Shown here one piece after another: positions 49,575 to 62,700 of a stretch of DNA of 64,000 nucleotides (position 1 is the first letter of the stretch; every line of letters starts with the position of its first letter). This DNA is from Epithemia pelagica (Eukaryota; Bacillariophyta; Bacillariophyceae; Surirellales; Surirellaceae). The DNA lies in assembly GCA_946965045.2 (NCBI GenBank), contig OX337228.1, positions 3,844,001 to 3,908,000 of the forward strand. The letters run 5' to 3'. The position numbers were made by a program, and so were the translations under genes. The notes beneath the pieces were generated by a model. That model was not told where the DNA came from and made no database searches. It saw only the letters and a program-made list of their open reading frames with translations.

Positions 49575-52014
49575 TCACGTCTGCGCAGACTCCGTGGTCA
49601 AATTTTCGACAAGTTCTGCCAGTTCGAGCCATCGGTTTTCTTTCCCTTCCAATTCTTCGGTGTACTGATTAAGCTTGTCTGTCAAGTCCGCCAAGACCGA
49701 CCACCCCTCGTCTCCTCGCTCGTCAATCTCGGATTGAACTTCGGCCGCTTTAGCTTTAATCCTTTCCATGGCCTTTTCGAGGTTGTCGATGTCCTTCTTA
49801 GCTTGCCTTAACGTGTTCCGTTGCTCATTGCGCTTTGCACGATCTTCCTTGTACGACACTTTCTTGTCGTTTGACTCCGAACCCATATTCAAGTTCCGGT
49901 CAACTCCTTCTGTTTCAATCTCGATTAACGTGGAGGCATACTCTGAGAGAGTTCCAGGGAAATCTTTCACTTCACCGTTACCTTTCCAAGCAGACGGAGA
50001 ATCAGTTGCCTGTTCCCCGGGTACAAAGTTGACACTCTCTATTTGACGTACCTTCAAAGATGAATAGGTGATCTGTGACTTTATCCGCAAATGATCTGTC
50101 ATGACTCACAACAATCAAAACTCCCTGAAAATCTTGCAAGTACTGTTCAAGTGCTGTCAACGTATCCAAGTCGCAGTCCACCGATGGTTCGTCCATGACA
50201 AGGAAATTCGGCCGGAGACTCAATACTTGCAACATTTGTAATCGTCGCCTCTCGCCTCCAGACAAAGCCGTCACACGTTCATTCCATCTCTGTTTTGGAA
50301 ATTCAAACTGACGAAGCAATTTACGGGCCTCATCGGGAGCTTTGGCAGCGGCTGCAAAATCGTCATCGCGACTCTGCACCGCTTCGAGCACAAACTGCAA
50401 GACTGTTTGTTCTGGGTCGTTAATCCTGATCCCCTTCTGGTCGTATACACCCATCACAATAGTTTCTCCCGTATCAATCGTCCCAGAATCGAATGGGATC
50501 TCACCGGTTAGACACCTATATGAGTTGGTCTTGTGAGATTTCAAACGTTCCGCCCTCCCTCCCCCTGTATGTTTCGTCCAATAAATCTACGTACCCCACA
50601 AATGTCGTCTTGCCAGCCCCATTAGCCCCTGCAATACATATGCGATCTTTAGCCAAGAAGTCATATGAGAAGTCCTTCAGCATGATGCGGTCACCAAATT
50701 TTAAATTGACATTTCTCATAGATAGAATCTTTCCACCAAGCCTCCGCGTTTCAGTGGAGAGGCTAAGTGATGGGTCTTTGGGCATGGGCTTCGTTGCGGC
50801 CTCAAGTCTGTAGAAGGCGTCAATGCGGGCCTTTTGTTTCGTTTCCCGTGCTTGGGGTTGACGCCTCATCCATTCTAGCTCTACGCGGTACTTGTTCTTC
50901 GCTGCTTGATGTGCAGCTTCCTCTCTCTGTAAGCGATCTTCTTTTGCAGATAGATAGTTAGAATATGAACCAACGTATTCATAAAGACTTCCATTGTCAA
51001 GCTCTAAGATACGGTCACATACATCATCAAGGAAAGCTCTGTCATGGGTCACCATCAAAATTGTCAATTTCGATGTTCCTTTGAGAAGAACATCAGAAAG
51101 CCATTGAACTCCAGCAAGACTTAGAAAGTTCGTTGGTTCGTCCAGAAGTAGTACGTCCGGTTCCTGGACAAGAGCAGTCGCTAACGCCACTCGCTTGCGC
51201 TCTCCCCCTGATAGATTTGCTAACGTCTGGTCATAAAGATGACGAACCCGAAGCTTCGTTGCGACTTCTTCCGCTCGTGTCATGACATCCCATCCATTAA
51301 ATTGTTCCATTGAAGCAGCCGCTTGTGCAAAAGCGTCGGGGTCATCCTCGGCATGCTGGGAGGCATGACGGTAGAGCCGAACAGCTGAATACACGTTCTG
51401 TGGTCTCTCTTTCACCATAGCATCGTTGGTCTTTTCGCTCGCCAAACCCAGTAATGCATCTTCTACCGTTAGTTCAGCCTGGTAGGCAGGTTCCTGCTCG
51501 ACGTAGGCGATCCTGAGACTCCGTGGAGCTGTTATTTGTCCGTCATACTTGAAATTCAGCGCTGCAGACTGTTGGTCCACACTTACTGCCGTTGCAAGTA
51601 TCCGAAGAAACGTCGATTTACCTAGGGAAATCATCATGTGATTTTGAGATTGCCTGGAAAGTGTGGAAATCTTTTCGTCAACAGTTACGAACCTGCACCA
51701 TTCCTGCCTACTAACGCAACTCGAGAACCTTGGGGAAGGACATACGAGACTTCTTTCAGTTGCCATGTTTCTCCACCATTATGACTGCATGAGAGATTTT
51801 CGACTTGTATGGCAGCAGGTCCTGTCGGTTGCACTTGAGATGGAGAGCTGCACAGAGATGTTGAAGATAAACGCTTCATGTTAAGTGCCCCTGATAATTT
51901 CGGACCAATTGACGCTGTCCATGAAGCCGTAGTTTCAAGAAGAAGGAAAATCGTAATGATTTTGAGACAACCTTCGAAGTTGCGAAAAGCGGAGATCCGT
52001 CGAACTTGATCCAT
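49575..52014 (-). CDS. ABC-F family ATPase (Uup/EF-3-like), possibly organelle-targeted
   Basis: Four exons: 51693-52014, 50595-51621, 50052-50515 and 49575-49981, introns 71, 79 and 70 nt; 739 residues. Two nucleotide-binding domains and no membrane domain, as in ribosome-associated ABC-F proteins. NBD1: GRNGAGKST (split by intron 1 inside the P-loop Gly), LSGGERKRVALA, LLLDEPTN. NBD2: GANGAGKTT (intron 2 just after), LSGGERRRLQML, LVMDEPSVD (Ser instead of Thr). The linker has the ABC-F charged helices, and the end is a Uup-type coiled coil (LRQAKKDIDNLEKAMERI). The first 35 residues include a hydrophobic run (IITIFLLLETTASWTAS) that could be a signal for plastid import; no Phe motif, so the destination is uncertain. 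Confidence 0.9.
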
Positions 52015-52375
52015 AATATTTTTCTTTTCGCGCCTTCAGGAGCTGTCACAAAACCCTATCTAAGGTCAGCTTGAGCTGGACCCATCAGCCATCAAATGAA
52101 GAAAAAGTATCGCCACAGAACGAGCGGACACCACAAACCTCGAATGGCAAGGCGATTGGAGTAGGAGATGGAACGAAGCCCAAAAGTACTACCTATCTAT
52201 GCTACCCCTCTACCACGAAAAGAGAAGACGGAATGGAGTAGGAGCCCGATCTATTCTACCCCCTCCTCTACCACGAAAAGAGAACCTTTTACCTGCTCCT
52301 ACTAGAGGCTATCCTGTGTTCATCCGAAATCCGAAGAGAATTGGAGATCTAAAAATAGTGTAGTTTATTGCCTGA
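52015..52375. other. Spacer with 20-bp direct repeat
   Basis: 361 bp upstream of the ABC-F gene and downstream of the amidohydrolase (same strand). It contains CCTCTACCACGAAAAGAGAA twice (52207-52226 and 52265-52284), 58 bp apart, each preceded by a pyrimidine tract. Such paired words may be promoter elements of the ABC-F gene or a local duplication. Confidence 0.6.
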
Positions 52376-53455
52376 TCAATCACCTATGCCATAGAACCGA
52401 AGAGCATTTTTGGCAAATATTGCGTTTCTCTCCTCTTGAGATAAGTTTGTAGGCAAGAGGCGAGAGAGTACGATAATCCATTCCAAAGGATTGGGTCCCT
52501 CTTCCATTTCCCCCGAGGAATCGGAAATACTCGGGGAAAGGTACCAATTGAGAGCCGCAATACAACGGTGAGGACCAAACCACCCGAGAACTAACTCTAG
52601 CAGCCCCTTTAGCACTTGTTGTCGCTCGCTCTTCGTATGCCAATCAGGAACAACACGCCCCAGCATGGAGAGTTTTACCGTTACCTGGGGTAGCTTTGAT
52701 ATTTCTTCCATGCCATGCTTCCACAACTCAATCTGTTCGTGATTTACTGCCAATGATTCTTCATTTTTATCGTCCGCACGCAAGTAATACCTCAAACTTC
52801 CAAAATGATTTATGCATACAGGAACATTTGGGTACTTTCTAAGTATTTTTGCAGCTTGCGGGAGTTGGTATGGAGAACATTGAAGATCAAACGAAAGGCC
52901 AAACTCATCCAAGCATCCAAAGCCTTCTTCAAATGAAGGAACTTGTAGGTAATTGATGGTTCCAAACTTTTCCACTGAGTGGCGAGTGGTTCCAATGTGT
53001 GTCACGGTGCCGGGGACGTATTCTTGATCATTTTCATGGGAGACATCTAGAATCCATCGAATTCCTCGAACTAACGGAGAGCATTCTTTCAGTTTGGAGA
53101 GCTCAGCAATAACTGTTTCTCTTGGTTGCGTCAAATCACAAGATGCGATGATTGCTTTCACCATCGAGTTTTTCATCGCCGAAGACGTCAACCATGTGAG
53201 TTCCTCCATGCCATTGTCAGGCATTGCTTCAACGTGTACCGCCCCACAGAATGATAGCTGAGGATGATTTGAAATGGGTCTGACGACATCGCGTTCGTAG
53301 TCATCAGGTAGATATTGTTGGTCGTTGCCAGCAATGGACGCTAAAAAACTGTTAAATGATCTGCAATCGCCAGTTGGAGTTGTATCCAGAAAGTGCTGAT
53401 GTGCGTCCACAAATAAAGTGGGTAAAAGCGTGTTGTTTTGAGGAGTCTCCGTCAT
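52376..53455 (-). CDS. Amidohydrolase-2 family TIM-barrel metal-dependent hydrolase
   Basis: 359 residues, single exon. The family (L-fuconolactonase / ACMSD-like, COG3618 type) hydrolyses lactones or decarboxylates small acids using one metal. Visible marks: FVDAHQHF near residue 16 (metal-binding HxH), VRGIRWIL, CINHFGSLR (barrel His) and the C-terminal FGPHRCIAALNW block, where relatives usually have a GSNxP with the following Asp region altered here. Cytosolic by lack of signal. Substrate unknown. Confidence 0.8.
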   Translation of the reverse strand: MTETPQNNTLLPTLFVDAHQHFLDTTPTGDCRSFNSFLASIAGNDQQYLPDDYERDVVRPISNHPQLSFCGAVHVEAMPDNGMEELTWLTSSAMKNSMVKAIIASCDLTQPRETVIAELSKLKECSPLVRGIRWILDVSHENDQEYVPGTVTHIGTTRHSVEKFGTINYLQVPSFEEGFGCLDEFGLSFDLQCSPYQLPQAAKILRKYPNVPVCINHFGSLRYYLRADDKNEESLAVNHEQIELWKHGMEEISKLPQVTVKLSMLGRVVPDWHTKSERQQVLKGLLELVLGWFGPHRCIAALNWYLSPSISDSSGEMEEGPNPLEWIIVLSRLLPTNLSQEERNAIFAKNALRFYGIGD

Positions 53456-53758
53456 CTTTTGTACATGCTGTTTTGGCGTTTTGCTAACATCAGGAGTTGT
53501 GGTCCTTTCTAGTCGGCGCTCTTGGAAATCTTGGGCTTGGGGATTTTCTTGGATGGGGGTCTCAAAGAACGCCCATGATCTTATCGCTCGGTATTGTGGG
53601 AGTAGTACTAGTCGGTCAATAGTAACTCACGTAAAACTCAGCGATACGTGTGTGTGTGCGGGATCAGAGGATATCAGAAATCTTCAACAGATAGAGGAAT
53701 TGGCCTACTCATGTAGCAGAATAAACATCATACACTTCTTAGTTAAACGTTTTCATGG
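53456..53758. other. Spacer amidohydrolase / dynein
   Basis: 303 bp between the start of the amidohydrolase and the stop of the dynein gene (both minus). It is too short to hold the ~350-residue distal C-domain that animal dynein-1 has. No exon-like frame is seen. Confidence 0.6.
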
Positions 53759-56700
53759 CTATCCTGCTGCATCACTATCACATTTGTCCTGAAGTTGGCC
53801 GATCTTGTTGATTACATTCTCAACCATTCGTCTGTCCCTTCCCACTTCGGCGTTGCCGTCAAGTCCAATCCATGTTGGGGGACTGTACTCAGGTAATTTG
53901 TCAATCCACTCGACACAAGCATCACGTGATGTACTGTCTGGCATCACTGGTCCATCGGCGGCATCCACGAGCTTGAATTCAACATCAAAACTCCTGGGAG
54001 TGAACAGATACGAGACGAAACCGTCCAGCACTTTTTGGTCCGTTGGTGCAGTGATCCGACCTCCAAACACACCTTTGCATAAAGTGGGTCGAATTGCGTC
54101 CCATGGCAGTTTTTCGGGATCAAGCTGGTCTCTTCCATTTCCTTCCACCAAGGAGTCGATGACATCTAATGCGTGCGATGCATCGGCTTCCGTAAACTCA
54201 TATTTCTCAGTCCATCCTTCTGGAATAAAACGCAGACGTTCCTGGATAACTGCGTGTAACCAACCCAAAAGCAAATACAAACGATTGCGCACTGGAGCGC
54301 CAAAACGATCCTTTGAAATACTTGAAAAGAAGCGCACAATAGAGGACTTGAGTCCAGTTGGGGCCTCGGCAACAACAACGTCACTGATCCGGAGAAGCGC
54401 CGTTGGAAGTTTGGGATTGATTTCACTGGTTATAAAGATCCGGAAATCTTTGTGAGTGTTCAAGCTTAGAGCCTGAAGCTTCTTAACAAGGTTTTCTCGA
54501 ATCCATTCAATACAAAGATGGACATTCTTCAGCATTACCCAATCCCCACGCTTGGCGGCAGAGGCAAGTAGAGTGTCGGCAGTCGTGAACCCTTCGGAGC
54601 TGCCCATAGCAACAGAGGAGAGCCGTTTGTCCAGTTCTGAGGCCATTGATTCCACTCGGCCACTTACGTCATGACCAGGGGCGCTACACAACAAAAGCGG
54701 TACAGTAGGACCAATGTCGGATTCGGCAACCGACGCGAGTTCATTCAAAGCACGCCCCTCCCATGGGAAATGTTCCCCGAAGGAGTCCGTGATCAGAGAA
54801 ACAATATCCGTTGTTGCCTTCACGTCTTCCACTGCAATCTCGCCTTTCCTTAACCGAGCTAGGAGAACGGCGAAGACCTTCTTGTCATCGACCTGAAGGC
54901 CGCGGCCAACTCGAGCCGCGACTTCATGGAATAAACCTTCTTTCAGTGACTCAATTCTTTGGTCTTCACTGGTACTTTCCGTTTCTGATTGCTGATCGAG
55001 TACATGCTCCAGAATAGCAGTAAAAGTCTTTGCCGGAAACTCATAGAGGAAGCTCAGATCTCGGAGAGCTTCGAGGAGTATGAAGATCTTTCTGCAAAGG
55101 GCTGCGAATGGTTCAAATTTTCCAACAGCCTGGTCCACCTGTTTCATTACTTCTGCACTTTTCGCGATTTGTTCCTCAACTTGTGCTCCTTCTTTCATCA
55201 AGACCTCCATCCCTTCCACAACCTTGTCATCGTCCAAAATACTTCCTTCACATGCACTGATTTTTGAAAGCATCTGATCTTCAAGTTCCCTTAGTTTCAC
55301 GTTTTGCTCACCCTGAATCTTCAAAAGAGATGCCCTTTTACTCTCCAATTCCGGTTTCATTGCCTTCACCACATTGCTCAAACTCTGGCTCTCAAGACTG
55401 TCAGGAGTAATTGTGAAGTTCACAAGAGTTACTCGAGAGCACAAATCAGGAGTCAAATGAACTGCAGGGTTCTTTGTCGACAAGATGATATTGAACTTGG
55501 GCGAGTAATCAACTTCTTCCGTTCCAATACGAACCAGGGTACGACCCCCTGTTCTCTGTAGTTCCTTGTTGAGAATAGGGTTCAAAATAGGATCAATGGA
55601 TTCAACGTTCTCTACAAGCAACGTTGTTCCAAAACGCACTGCCCCAGCAAGAGTTTTGGTGAAGGCTTTGTCAAGGAAACTTGTTGTTTGAATCTTCCCA
55701 CTTCGGTGCCTCTTCATCAAAAAGGAAATCGCCTGACCGGACGGATCAATCACGAGCGGAAAGCGTATCGCGTGGTCTAAAACCACCGCGTTCTCGGTGC
55801 TCAACTGGTCATTCGGTAGACCCTCCGACTTCCATGTAAGTCTTTGTGCGGCCGTGCTCAGGTTCTCCACAAGCCCCAAGTCCTCCCTGAAATCAATCCC
55901 AAGATTTTCAAGGGCGTTCTTCCATTCTAACATCATCAACCGCCGGGTTGTGAAATCGAAGAAACCCGCATAGGTAAGAAAGGCAGACATCAAAAGGCCA
56001 TCACCAACAAGACTCTTCATTATGGTTTCAAATGTTTCCGATGATTTGGACCACCGTACGCTCTCCTGTCCTAGACTTTTCAGAAGACTTTCCGCTCGTT
56101 CGATTTTCGTCGTAACGGCTGTCATCTCAGATTTGAGTGCTTCGACGTCCCTGATCAAACTTGCATAGTCTGTCTTGTATTGTGTAATCGAGGCTTCCAG
56201 GCTGGCGACTTCTTCTTCAATGGCATCTTTCTCTTCACGTACAACCATTGCTTCTTCTTCAAGTCTTGCAACTTCTTCTCGCAATGGCTGAATGTTGTTG
56301 AAGATTGTAGAGTACTTGATTTGGCTTTCGGCCCATTTGTAAAGAGGTCCACAGGCTTTGCTACTTCGCATTACACTTTCCGCATTTAGTTCCTCATTCC
56401 CAACAAGGTACTTGTCATTCACGAGCTTTATCTGTTTCGATGTCAGGAGATCGGCGTCAAAGTTCAGAATACTTGGAATGAATTCCGTTTTCGCGAGTAC
56501 TTTCCGAATATCTTTCCAGTCGATACTTTTTTCTCCAAGCATGATTGCAACGCACTCCAGAGTGAGCTTAACGTTATTGGGTGGTTGTTTCAAATTTCTG
56601 ATCTCGTCAAGATCGCGTTTCTTGATGCCACGGACACTTGCTTGGGCGTCCCTTAGAGCTGGTTCGGCTTCATCAAGATCTTTCTGCGCGGCTTCTTTGC

Positions 56701-59700
56701 GCGTGTCGATCTCCTTTTGCTGAGCCTGCACTTCTGCTCCCATTCTTTCTGCTTCCTTCTTTCTTTGTTCGGCAGCATTTTGATCTGCAACCATCTGCTG
56801 TAGCTTGTCGTTGGCGAGAGACTCTTTTTTCCGTAGTTCGGCGGTCTTGATACCCAAACCTTGTTTGAGCTCTGCGACATTGTCTTGTGTTTGACGGAGT
56901 TTGTCAAGGCCTGAGTTTACATGAAGCTGTTCCTCTTCTACCTTGCCTCTTCTATCGTTCAGACACGAAACAAAATTTTGGATGAGTGCGAGGTAGTCTC
57001 GCGGGGAAAGGAAAGTGCGAGTAATGCTGCTGGGTGCCGCAGCTGTTTCGTCGGCCGTGTCTTTCGCGATTTGGTGTATGCGGACCAAAGCGGCTACAAC
57101 GGCGTGGCGGAGCCCAGCTCGTGCTGGCCCTTCAAACGCATCTTCCACAAGTTGCATCATTCCTTCACCACCGTCGCCCCATGATCCTCCCGCAGTTTCT
57201 GTTTCGCCCATGTCCAGCCGCAGCGTAAAGTCTCGACCAACTTCTGCCATGGCCTTTGGGCCCCAAGTGCCGAACCAGTCCACAACGCATCGATTGAAGA
57301 GAGCCGGACTTGTTGTTGAGCGGTTCTTCCAATCACCACCACTGGGATTGACAGTGAACACTGCAAAAAAGTGGAGTTAGACGTGTTGATGGCCGTTGAC
57401 GCGCTCCTTGAGTGTCATACTGGACTTACCGACATGCAAATTTCTTTGTACAACGCTGTAGGTGTGCGGAAAGGAGAAGTTAGACGGTGACCACCACTTT
57501 GCAAAAACAAATAAAAATTCTTACCCTGTGAAATGACGCCAGAGTTCCTCCTCGCTCTCAAGAATAACACCGTCGCGGACTGCACTGTCTCTCACCGCGC
57601 TAATAAGTGCGCTATATTCTTCTCCGTCAAATAATCCCGGAACTTCTCCACTGGCTAGAAGCGCATTAATTGCCTCAATGAAACCCGAGGAAAGAACGTT
57701 TGACTCATCGAATATAAAGCAGACTTTCTCTCCTTCAACTCCGACGCGACGCATGACGCTTCGCAAATCCTCATTAAAATCGTCCATTCCGTACCTGGAA
57801 GAAAGAAAGAAGATAAGCGTCAAAGATGATACAGTATATTGGTGAAGGGAACGTAGCCTACCTTGAGTGAGCCTTAATTTGAAATATATTCAGGCCATTC
57901 ATCCAGCTGACACTGTAGAATGCCAAGAAGAAATCGAGCAAATGTGAGTCGGCTTGTCAAAGAAACAATCACCTCGCATCAAAGAACTTACAATTTAGAA
58001 AGGCACGTTTTACCGGAGCCACTATCACCAACAAGAAGAAGATGCCCCATGGGTTGTCTCAACACCCGATCAATCCTAAGAACATGCTCGAGAACTTCGT
58101 CGAACACCACAAGAGGAACATCAAGTTCTTCCTCATAGAAAACCCGGAGCCGCGCACTGAGGAACCCCCGTAACTCTTCTTTGCCGACATTCTTCGTGTC
58201 CTTACTTAGCCAGGTCGAATAGAACATTGGTCGTTTCAGAGCTATATCAAAATCTACCCCAGCAAACCACCTCTTTGCGACATCATCAACAAGGTCTTTA
58301 CACCATTCTTTGTCGGCATCCTCCACCAGGCGGTCGGCGAACAAACGCAAGCCCTCATGAGCCCAAATCCGAACAAGCTCTTCCCGTGACAAACCAGCAT
58401 CCATGGTGGAAATCGACTCATATATCCCCCTGACCCATCGGCTGAGTTCACGTGGAGAATAGAAGTACTGTGGCTGAATCTCTGTAGTAAACTTTTTCTG
58501 GTTTTCAGTGTAAACCTCGACCATTGACTCAGTAAGAGCATCAGTCTCACCTTTGAGGTGTGGAAAAAGTTTCATCATGCCGCCGTTGAATGTCCCGTAG
58601 ATCTGCATGAGGGAGTCTCTCTCGGGGAAGTCGACCAGTAGAAGAGGAACATGTCTTAGGAAACGATGTGACATTTCGACACGCCCAGCATCTGTCGGAG
58701 GATTACATGCACCAACGAACTGAATTCTATCTATCTTCACCCAGGTATTGTCATTACGCCAAAAGCCTTTATGTTCCACCAATTGGCGCATAAACATGAT
58801 TACACGCTGTGTTCCATACTCATCCTCTTCGGGCAAGTTGATTTCGTCGCAGAACACCACTAACCAACTTTGCGCCCCAAGGCTTTCAGACGGCTCTAAG
58901 TAAATATCTCGCCCTCGACGCACGTACGAGCAGTATTGACTAAACGTCTTCAAAATCAGCTCCGGAGTAGTACGCGAGGAAAAGTTCAGATTTGCTAGAA
59001 CTGCTCCTTGAATAGACTGTAGAACATTGGTGAGTGTCATCGTCTTTCCCGATCCTAAATTCAATTAAACGCGCGATTGTGAGGTTCGCCGAGTAAGGGG
59101 AAAATACCAAGTTCCATAAAAACATACCGGGAGGACCGCACAATACAAGAGGAACTCGTCGATTTAGCCAGCCTGCGAGAATATCCGAATGCCTTACAGT
59201 GTCTGTCGTGGTGATCACGACATCACTTGCTGCAGCACGATGACTTTCGATCTCCATTCGAGGAACAGAGTCACTCCATAACTCGTACTCGCCGTCCTCT
59301 GGTCTGACACGATAGTCGAACAAGCTGGTTTCGCCCGCGTTGGGCACTATGACGCCGCTTGTACGCACAAGCATATCACTGAAGCGCTTTCGGACTTCCC
59401 AAGACGCACTACCACAAAACGACCACATCAAGGAATGGAGAAGCCAACGCTTGGTGAACTTCTCCATGTGTTCACCTGACATAGGGAAATCAGGATGGTT
59501 CTCGTCGTATTCGATTGCAAGGAAAATACCCTGAACAATCAAGGCACGGAATGTTTGGAAAAGACGGTTCCGCGAAGGTTCCATCACATGTTTCTCCTGC
59601 AGAGCAAAATCCAAAGCGTCAACAACAAGAGACGAGGTCCTCTCGCTTACGACCAAGGGCCGGATAGTAGCCAGGAAGGATATTTGTGCTGCTGGAGCAG

Positions 59701-62700
59701 CCTCATCTGAACTTCTGTCTCCCACGAGGTCTTCGTTGGCGAGGGTTCCAAGCATATGCTCGAGGTACATGTCGGGAGAAACGTTGTCCTCATTGAACCA
59801 CACCATGCCACAGCGAGACACAGTTGCTGGTGTTGCGTGTGCCAAACTATCCACCTCCAGGACAATGCGCACATTGTCGGGGATTCCCAAGCGTTCACCC
59901 GATGGAAGAGTCAATAATTTGTTGTCATCGAGAACGGAATTAAGATTCTCCACCCAGTTCGCTGAAAAGAAAAGTTTAAGTGACAAAGAAAATGCGACCA
60001 ACGGAAGAGAGCATGGTATTCCTGCACTTACGATCAACGTCTCCATCGAACACAATCCAGTGTCTCCTATCTGATTCGCCTTTCTGATTATCAATTATAC
60101 GCCGAAGTACACTCGTAAAGATACCATCAGTCCATTCAAGGGTGGTTCCATCTAAGCTTCCATACAGAAGCTCCTTGGAAACAGCTTTGGGATCAATGCT
60201 ATATATTTCACCCTTTGTGCCGTCAATCTTCTCCAAGACCTGAAGTAGGACTTCGATGGCACAGCTTTTCCTGCGGAACGAAAGAGTTAAAAGTAACAAC
60301 TCATAAATCAGACAAAAATGAAAAAATCACGTGACATACGCAGCCGCCAAAAAAAAACTTACCCGACACCCACCGGCCCAACAGTCATGACACCATGGCG
60401 CATTCTGTATCAGGTAGGAAAAGGATGTCAGCGTATATAAGTAACGATAACGACAAAAACACTCGGAACACTTACTCCATGACCTGTTTCAATTGCAATA
60501 TCTTCTGAATGAAAGCTTCAGCTGGGACAAGATTTCTCTCCTTACAAATTTTAATAATCTCTTCTCTTGCTTGTTCATGTTCCATTTTTGCTATCTGTGA
60601 GCCAGGGAATGTTTCACTCAAAACTTCCGCAAACACCGGCATATCTTCAGCCACAAGTTTAGGAATGATATTGTTACAAGCACCCACAATGAGGGCCTTT
60701 TCTTCTTCTTCCGCAAGTTGTTCAAGCGGAAGTTCACCTTTCCCCTCGATAGCTTGGCGCTTTAGCGACCCGGCTGTGACAAGTAAGGTCTTCAACGCTC
60801 GTAACCCGAAGTCATAGTGCCTTTGAGAGGACATGCGCTCCTTGCAGAGTAAGAAAAGACTGACGATTTTCCCAGCCAGTTGCTCGGCAGTAACGATCCC
60901 TTGAGAGTACAGCATCACCTGCGCAATCAAATTGCGATCAGGCACAACCATTGCAAAAGACCTGAATAAGTTTTTCAAATTGTCTGGAAGATTGCTGCGG
61001 CCCTCATAACCAGGGTTCATTGTGATAAAAATCCCAACGTTGTTGTGAAGAGCAATTGAGCGTCCGATCAGTTCTATGTGCGACTTCCGCTCCGCAAGTC
61101 CACGTTGAATTGTCAGAATTTGTTGACTAACTGCACTCAAGATGCGCTCTTCAAGCCGATTGAACTCGTCGAAGCAACCCCAAGCGCCAACTTGGGAGAG
61201 CCCCGCCAAAAGTCTACCCATCGCACTGAAGTCAAATGTTTCGTCGCAATTAAAAACGAGCACGAATCTTCCGAGGGCAGCTCCCAGAGCTTTCACACTC
61301 TCCTGAAATTGAAGAAGTTCTGTTAGCTTCGCTTGAGTTCCCAACCCCCACATAACGAAAGTATTCACTTACGGTCTTTCCTGTACCAGCTGGTCCGAAG
61401 GGTGAGCCTCCAAGTCGGAAGTGAAGCGCCTGTGTTAGGGTCAGATAACACTTGTCTGTCAACGGCGTCTGAACCAACCGTTCACCGATTCCAAGGTACT
61501 CAAAACCGTAGAAGAACTTAGCATTTGACAATGAAACGACAAGTTTTTCGGTGAGCTTCTCCGCCTTTGGGTTATAGTTGTATCGCAAGTGGTATAGCCA
61601 CCTGAAGTCGGACGGATCCGAGACCTGATCTTCAATTAGGCTTCGAACGACGTCACGCTGTCGCACAAGTTCAGTGATGAGCTGTTCGAACTTTTTCCTT
61701 GAGTCCGGAGGAAGCTCCAGAAGAACTGTGTTTGCCATTACCTCCAGCTTCCACTCAAGAACTTTAAGAACTTGCTGAAGAGCGCCTTTTGCATCGCCCT
61801 CGTTCAAACCTCGGTCGACACCCATACTCCAATTGATCTGAGTGGCAAGAATCATTACCTGTGCAGGAAACTTGGATGCCCATTGAACAAATTTGTCTTT
61901 GGTCGTGTCATCAAGCTTGGAATCAGCCACGAAACTGTCCTCAGAAACCGCTTTCTCGAGAAGAATCGCAAGAGTGGATTGCATTTGACTTTCCAAGTTC
62001 TTTAACCAATCTTTAACGCTCGAGTCCGTTTTGATGTCAATAGGCTCAACGAATTCAACAACTTCACCATCTTTTGAAACCATCGCATCTAGCCTCGCCC
62101 GGACACCCTCTGGAAGCTCCCCTTGAACATGGCGTGCACCAGCAATCCCGGCAAACATTTTCCCGACATGTGGGAGGACTTTCCCGGGCTCGCTGGAACC
62201 CATAATTTCCAAAAGATCATCATCCCCAAGGAAGAAAAAGCGACTGAAATCACTTCGCTGTTTGGCTAAGTATTCGCCTAGAGCGCGCTGAATGACTCCC
62301 ATGAGATTCCCAAGCCTTTCTAAGGTTCGCTGTAGATTGTCGATGTTGAGAACCTCCATAGCAAACGGCTTGCTAGCAATTCTTCTCATCAGCGAAATAA
62401 ATTCGGAATCAACACTCTTGAATCGTGACCATTCGGATCTTAATACATGTGACAACGAATAAAAGATGAGACGATCAGTAAACTCAACCAACCAAATCCA
62501 GAGAAGCACAGCTATACTTACGGGAGCTGGGCTTTGATGTCTGATGATCCAAAAAGGATGCCTTCGAGATAAACCCACCGGCGTTGCACATCCACCCAAG
62601 CGTCGAACGCTGCACGGAGTTTGGTAAGGCGATCTTCCCATAGCTTACCTTCCTCCTGAAATTCACGAACGGATCGATAATACGGGCTTGATTTCATCAA

